From positions 47,352,677 through 47,416,676 of the forward strand of contig CM048839.1 of the NCBI GenBank assembly GCA_026545765.1: a stretch of DNA of 64,000 nucleotides, read 5' to 3'. The stretch is from Plantago major (taxonomy: Eukaryota; Streptophyta; Magnoliopsida; Lamiales; Plantaginaceae). The stretch's first letter is position 1. Every line of letters starts with the position of its first letter. Below are positions 60,973-64,000 of the stretch, piece after piece. The position numbers and the translations under genes were made by a program. The notes beneath the pieces are model-generated. The model searched no databases, was not told where the DNA came from, and saw only the letters and a list, made by a program, of their open reading frames with translations.

Positions 60973-62220
60973 TTGAAAGAATGATACACTAATTTGAATC
61001 AATGGAGTGTTCAATTTAATCAACCATGGCAATTATTATTACAATAGAAATTTCAATTATAAACATTTTCCATTTTATTTATTTGGAATCATGAATAATT
61101 TCTTGACTAGGTCTGGTTGCAAAAGTTATTTACATTGATTTACCTAACGCAACATACTCAATCAACTTTGTATAAAAGATTAAATGGTGTTTTGGAGGGA
61201 AGTTGTTGGAAACAATGATATTCTTGTAGAGGCAAAAGATTAAAGAATGTTATCAAAGCCAAAATACAATTATGTAGATTGGTCTATTCCATATACTATC
61301 CGTGTTAGATGGCCTTCTCTCGTTCAGGTCACCTTTGGTTAAACAATTAAATCTAAATCAAATAATTTGTTTTAAAGCCAAACATGCTCATATCCAATTC
61401 TTTGCAAAAACCGTTTAAGAAGTTTAAAAAATTGTATACAAAATACATAATTATTACTTAAAAAAGTATAAACATTTTTAAAATTGGAAACAAATATCGA
61501 GAAAAGGTAAAATAATGAAATTTTAAAAACTATATTAAAAAATATATATTATTTTTTTAAAAATAAATAATAAAATTTGAAAAAAGTTTGAAAAATAAAT
61601 ATTAATTATATTATATTATATTTTATTTTATTTATTTTTTTACTTTACTTCCATGGAGCTTCTGGTAATATTTTGGGATATTGAAATGGCCATTGTAGGC
61701 TTCTAGGCACATTAGGATCGCTTTCCTTAAACCGTAATTTTTCCAAGTATTAGTGTACAAACGGGTTGTAGTTAGACTTAATTAGGTTGATTTTACATCC
61801 CTCACATGATATTACACTAAAGACTTAATTCTTAAATCGTAGTATGCATGCAAGGTTCCTGAATTTAATACAAGTATAATTTGTGTGATTATTATATGAT
61901 GTATATTATTCCGTAGTGCAAGGTGCTTAATTCTATGCATGCGAGTTGATGTTAATTCACCACTAATGGTGTTGATTGAGAAAAATAAATCGCCAAGTTA
62001 ATGCAGATCCATGAAAATATAGGGAAATTCTTTTTGTTTATTGATCAACATAATGTTACAATATCATGAAATTGTAACAGGTATAACTTTGATGATAATT
62101 CATGTAGACTATTATAACAAGTTTAAGTTATTTATTTTGGATTATACTCTCGCCGCCATTTGAACCTTTGCCGTCCCCGTCACCTCCTTCTGGTGGGTTT
62201 TGTTCGGGTGGCACGTCACC

Positions 62221-63049
62221 TCATTCTGTCGAGTCTCGCTCGGGTGGAAGGTCATCTTGTTCTTGTGGATCTTGCTCTGATGGTTCGTCACCTCCATATG
62301 TTGTGTCTCGCTCGGTTTGCATGTCACGTGTTTCTTCCGTCGAGTCTCGCTCGGGTGTCAGGTTACCTCGTTCTGTTGGATCTTGGTCTGATGGTTCATC
62401 ACCTCCATCTGCTGTGTCTCGCTCGGTTGGCACGTCACGTCTTTCTTCTGATGAGTCTCGCTCGGTTCGTTCTTGTGGATCTTGCTCCGATGAGTCGTCA
62501 CCGCCATTTGTTGTGTCTCGCTCGGTTGGAACTTCACCTTTTTCTTCTGCGTCTTGCTCGGATGGAATGCCTCCCCCTTCTTGTGGATCTTGCTCGGGTG
62601 GCATCTCACCTCTTTCTACAAGGTCTTGCTTGATTTGCATATCACCTCTTTCTTGTGGACCTCGCTTGATTTGCACGTCACCTCCATCTGTCGTGTCTTG
62701 CTCAGGTGGCACTACTCCTCCTTGTGGTGGGTCTTGATCTGATGGAACATCACCTTTTTCTGGTGGGTCTTGTTCTAATAGTACATTACCAACACCATTA
62801 GGTCGTTCTTTGATAGCTGATCCACCACAGTTCGTTTTGCAGTTGCAATTTCGCTCCAACCCTTCACATTTTCCAATTTCAAAACCTTCTTCTTTAAGTT
62901 GTTGGCTCATTACAACATCTGTGTTTAAACATAAAAGAACATATTTGTTAGAACATCACTTATTTAGCGAAAATGTAAACAAGAAAAGTGACATGCTTAC
63001 GAAATGTCAAGAGAATGAGAAATATCATAAAATGAAATTTTGACGCCAT
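62221..63049 (-). CDS. Secreted 12-residue-repeat protein, copy 3 (nearly intact)
   Basis: Exons 63001-63049 and 62221-62918 (GTAAGC donor, ACACAG acceptor); 747 bp, 248 residues. Exon 1 encodes the signal peptide core (MASKFHFMIFLILLTF) and exon 2 continues it (HVVMS), with likely cleavage before QQLKEEG. The mature N-terminus has a four-Cys motif (C-x6-C-x-C-x3-C, in KCEGLERNCNCKTNCGG). After it come about 16 imperfect 12-residue repeats with consensus G-D-x-P-x-E-x-D-x4 (for example GDVPSDQDPPQG, GEVPTERDTTNG, GDEPSEQDPQEQ); one is shortened. The frame stops at a TGA (62221-62223) where the pattern predicts Arg. Beyond it the same frame runs on as GDVPPEQNPPEGGDGDGKGS to a TAA at 62128-62130. 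The protein should be secreted, very acidic and unstructured. The family is unknown to me. A signal-peptide exon plus mature exon resembles defensin-like genes, but the repeats do not. Confidence 0.65.
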
Positions 63050-63105
63050 GTTTATGGTAAAAATGTTTTAGTTGAAAACTGATTCCATTCTAGCTTAACT
63101 TGTCG

Positions 63106-63115
63106 CTATTTATAG
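63106..63115 (-). promoter_or_regulatory. TATA box of repeat-gene copy 3
   Basis: CTATAAATAG on the minus strand, 57-66 nt upstream of the start codon at 63049. Position and flanks (CTTTCAACTATAAATAGCGA) match copy 2. Confidence 0.55.
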
Positions 63116-64000
63116 TTGAAAGAATGATACACTAATTTGAAACAATGGAATGTTTAATTTAATTAACCAAGCCACTTATTATTACAGTAGAAATTTCAAT
63201 TATAAACATTTTCCATTTTATTTATTTGGAATCATGAATAATTTCTTGATTAGGTTTGGCTCAAAAGTTATGTACATTGATTTACCTAACGCAACATACT
63301 CAATCAACTTTGTATAAGACATCGAATATTGTATTGGAAGGAAGGTGTTGGAAACAAATGATACCCGTATATGCAAAATATTAAAGAATGTTATCAGATT
63401 AAAAATAAAATTATGTTGAATGGTTTATTACATATACTACCCGTGTTAGATGCCCTTCTCTCATCCAAGTCACCTTTGGTTGAACTACTACATCTAAGCC
63501 GAATAATTTATTTTAAACCTGAACATGCTCTTATCAAATATTTGCAAAAACCATTTAAGAAATTCCCAAAAAATGTATAGAAAATAAAAAACTATTAAAA
63601 AAAGTATAAGCATTTTCAAATAAATTGAAAAATGGAATAATTATTTTTGAAATTCAAAAATCTATTCAAAAAAATTAAAAAATATTAATATTTTGAAAAT
63701 AAATAATAAATTTGTAAAAAGTTTGAAAAATAAACATTAATTAACTTTAATTTTAATTTTATTTTTTACTTTACTTTCATGGTGCTTTTGTTAGTGTTTT
63801 GTGATATTGAAATGACAATTTTGGACTTCTAGGCACAATATGATCACTTTCCTTATAGCATAATTTGCCCCACAATCACTGTGAAAACGAGTTGCAATGA
63901 AATTTAATTATATTGATTTTACACCCCTCAAATGATATTAAACTAAAGATTTCATAAGGCATAAATCAAACTGACTAGCACTATTATTTTGTCTGGCGTA

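Larger units (their letters stand above)
55250..64000. repeat. Direct tandem array of about 2.1-2.2 kb gene-bearing units
   Basis: Three units, each with the same order of sequence: a head (TTTCATAAGGCCTAAAC...ATTATTTTCCCTGACGTGTC), a repeat-protein gene on the minus strand, its TATA region, and an A/T-rich tail ending in TTTACTTCCATGGAGCTTCT. The word ATTAAACTAAAGATTTCATA marks unit starts at about 59571 and 63936, with a diverged form at about 61810. Unit 1 starts near 55255 and is enlarged by a LINE. A fourth unit begins at about 63936 and runs off the window. Confidence 0.85.

Noticed and set aside
1..64000. tRNA, rRNA and other structured RNA genes
   Set aside because: I looked for tRNA T-loop and anticodon patterns and rRNA blocks by eye and saw none apart from the plastid intron hairpin. 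A covariance-model scan would be needed to exclude them.

Overview
This is a stretch of nuclear chromosome from a flowering plant, almost certainly a eudicot. Host genes have GT-AG introns and recognisable plant products. The AT-rich intergenic DNA is packed with plant transposons (hAT, CACTA, Mutator-like, Stowaway- and Harbinger-like MITEs, Ty3/gypsy, Ty1/copia, LINE), and there is a short piece of plastid DNA. I cannot name the genus.

Layout. 0-2.6 kb: a Mutator-type MITE, a broken GRF zinc-finger gene split by a hAT MITE, and a MuDR-type transposase fragment. 2.6-9.1 kb: a decayed, internally rearranged Tat-like gypsy element on the minus strand, rich in minisatellites. 9.1-14.7 kb: MITE relics and non-coding DNA with a plastid rps12 fragment. 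14.7-16.3 kb: a seven-exon membrane-anchored pseudokinase. 16.9-18.4 kb: an unrecognised gene model. 18.5-20.3 kb (minus): a complete five-exon XRCC4, the LIG4 partner in non-homologous end joining. 20.5-21.5 kb: a second Mutator-type MITE.

22.5-32.7 kb (minus): a dead TTF-type hAT transposase gene, cut by a hAT MITE and by a 7.2 kb CACTA element with intact ends and an AAC target duplication. 35.0-38.8 kb: a six-exon chloroplast Obg GTPase (OBGC). 40.7-41.1 kb (minus): a secreted self-incompatibility S1-like protein. 41.5-48.5 kb: MITEs, a LINE tail and a CACTA end. 48.6-52.5 kb (minus): a copia element with 206/205-bp LTRs and a TAAGA target duplication. 52.5-55.2 kb: repeat-like DNA without genes.

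55.2-64.0 kb: a direct tandem array of about 2.1-2.2 kb units that runs off the right edge. Each unit carries a two-exon minus-strand gene: a short exon for a signal peptide, then a long exon for a small Cys motif followed by about 17 copies of an acidic 12-residue repeat. I do not recognise this family. The three copies carry different lesions, and a 5'-truncated LINE sits inside unit 1. This array is the best candidate for something undescribed.

The host genes do not form a pathway. XRCC4 (DNA repair), OBGC (plastid ribosome biogenesis), the S1-like protein and the pseudokinase are independent single genes separated by transposon debris.
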